Shown: positions 44,140 through 44,505 of the stretch, piece by piece
Numbering within the stretch: position 1 is the first letter of the stretch
How the letters are laid out: the number at the start of each line of letters is the position of its first letter
Assembly: GCA_004293285.1 (NCBI GenBank)
Contig: RDYF01000050.1
Span: 1-44,505 of the forward strand
Source of the DNA: Verrucomicrobiota bacterium
GTDB taxonomy: Bacteria > Verrucomicrobiota > Verrucomicrobiia > Verrucomicrobiales > Akkermansiaceae
Direction: 5' to 3'
DNA length: 44,505 nt
Program-made: the position numbers and the translations under genes
Notes under the pieces: generated by a model
Seen by the model: the letters and a program-made list of their open reading frames with translations, nothing else
Told to the model about the DNA's origin: nothing
Databases searched by the model: none

Positions 44140-44505
44140 TTACTCTCTGAATATGTCGACAACGGGCTGTTCGCATCTTTCTTTGAGTATTCTGTGCACG
44201 TAACTTCCGTCAAAGAACTTAATTTTAGTCTTTCTTTGCAGTTTCAGCCTTTCAATCAGGGGAAGAGCATCCTCGGAATAGCCAGTCGCCGAGTAAAAGT
44301 GAATTTCTCGTTTTTCGGGAAGTTTGTTAGCCTCCTGCTTGATCCAAGATTGAATCCGGGGAAGTGACTTTTCAACCCAATCATTCAAGAGTTCAAAATC
44401 AACTAGAGGCTTAGCAAATCTTTTTCTGTAAAATTGTTCAAGGCATTTAGTGAATGCGGTTGGTTGCGGTATTTTTTTTGTTAGATTTGTGGTTTGAGGT
44501 AAGAT
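44140..44505 (-). CDS. Uncharacterised protein, C-terminal part; possibly nuclease-like
   Basis: The frame is open from the TAA at 44140-44142 to the right edge, so the N-terminus is missing and 120 or so residues are seen. There are no internal Mets; a start lies outside. The C-terminal 'KREIHFYSATGYSEDALPLIERLKLQRKTKIKFFDGSYVHRILKE' resembles the end of restriction-endonuclease-like (Mrr-type) folds, but no catalytic residues are in view, so the call is weak. The gene follows the accessory island on the minus strand. Confidence 0.5.
   Translation of the reverse strand: MLPQTTNLTKKIPQPTAFTKCLEQFYRKRFAKPLVDFELLNDWVEKSLPRIQSWIKQEANKLPEKREIHFYSATGYSEDALPLIERLKLQRKTKIKFFDGSYVHRILKERCEQPVVDIFRE

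Overview
The window looks like a chromosomal segment of a Gram-negative bacterium, most likely Verrucomicrobiota. This is inferred from the gene set, from envelope proteins with signal peptides or lipoboxes, from an ExbB-ExbD-ExbD-TPR locus, from a fur-like gene followed by sufC-sufB-sufD, and from start codons that mostly lack a Shine-Dalgarno sequence. No rRNA, tRNA or CRISPR array was recognised.

Layout. 1-5764 (minus): an ExbB/TolQ, ExbD, ExbD, large TPR protein, second periplasmic protein operon, probably a proton-driven envelope machine. 5957-8391 (plus): glucuronate isomerase and a CAP-domain protein. 8418-10782 (minus): a thioredoxin-like protein, an uncharacterised conserved protein and an SH3-like protein. 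10832-16594: a dicarboxylate/amino-acid symporter facing lysA, then queF, a tightly overlapping amidase / zinc-ribbon / SRPBCC operon, an unknown exported protein and rpsP. 16774-24539 (mostly plus): cysS, hemB, a TraB/GumN protein, an entericidin-like lipoprotein and the nusA-infB-rbfA translation/transcription operon; infB carries an apparent one-base frameshift in an A7 tract. 24574-24955 holds about 120-bp tandem repeats. 25111-29880: a membrane protein, a Fur-family regulator with a palindromic operator candidate, and sufC-sufB-sufD (Fe-S cluster assembly scaffold without a cysteine desulfurase in the window). 29877-36824 (minus): an envelope-maintenance cluster of LpxR-like deacylase, Dus tRNA modification enzyme, membrane-anchored HtrA protease, RseP-like site-2 protease, PhoD-like phosphatase and a papain-like-fold lipoprotein. 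36913-40509: AlkC DNA glycosylase, mnmA, a roadblock-like protein and an orphan ParA.

40788-44505 is a small accessory island. A 61-bp sequence occurs twice in the same orientation (40788-40848 and 44077-44137, 58/61 identical) and brackets a type IV AbiEi/AbiEii toxin-antitoxin pair and a type II VapB/VapC pair. The abiE promoter region contains two perfect 41-bp palindromes that share only their 17-bp centre. The AbiEii toxin gene is frameshifted at an (AG)4 tract, and its missing C-terminus is still readable in the next frame. The vapB promoter appears to place transcription at the start codon (leaderless). REP-like hairpins follow vapC and even provide its stop codon. A gene running off the right edge may be a nuclease-like protein.
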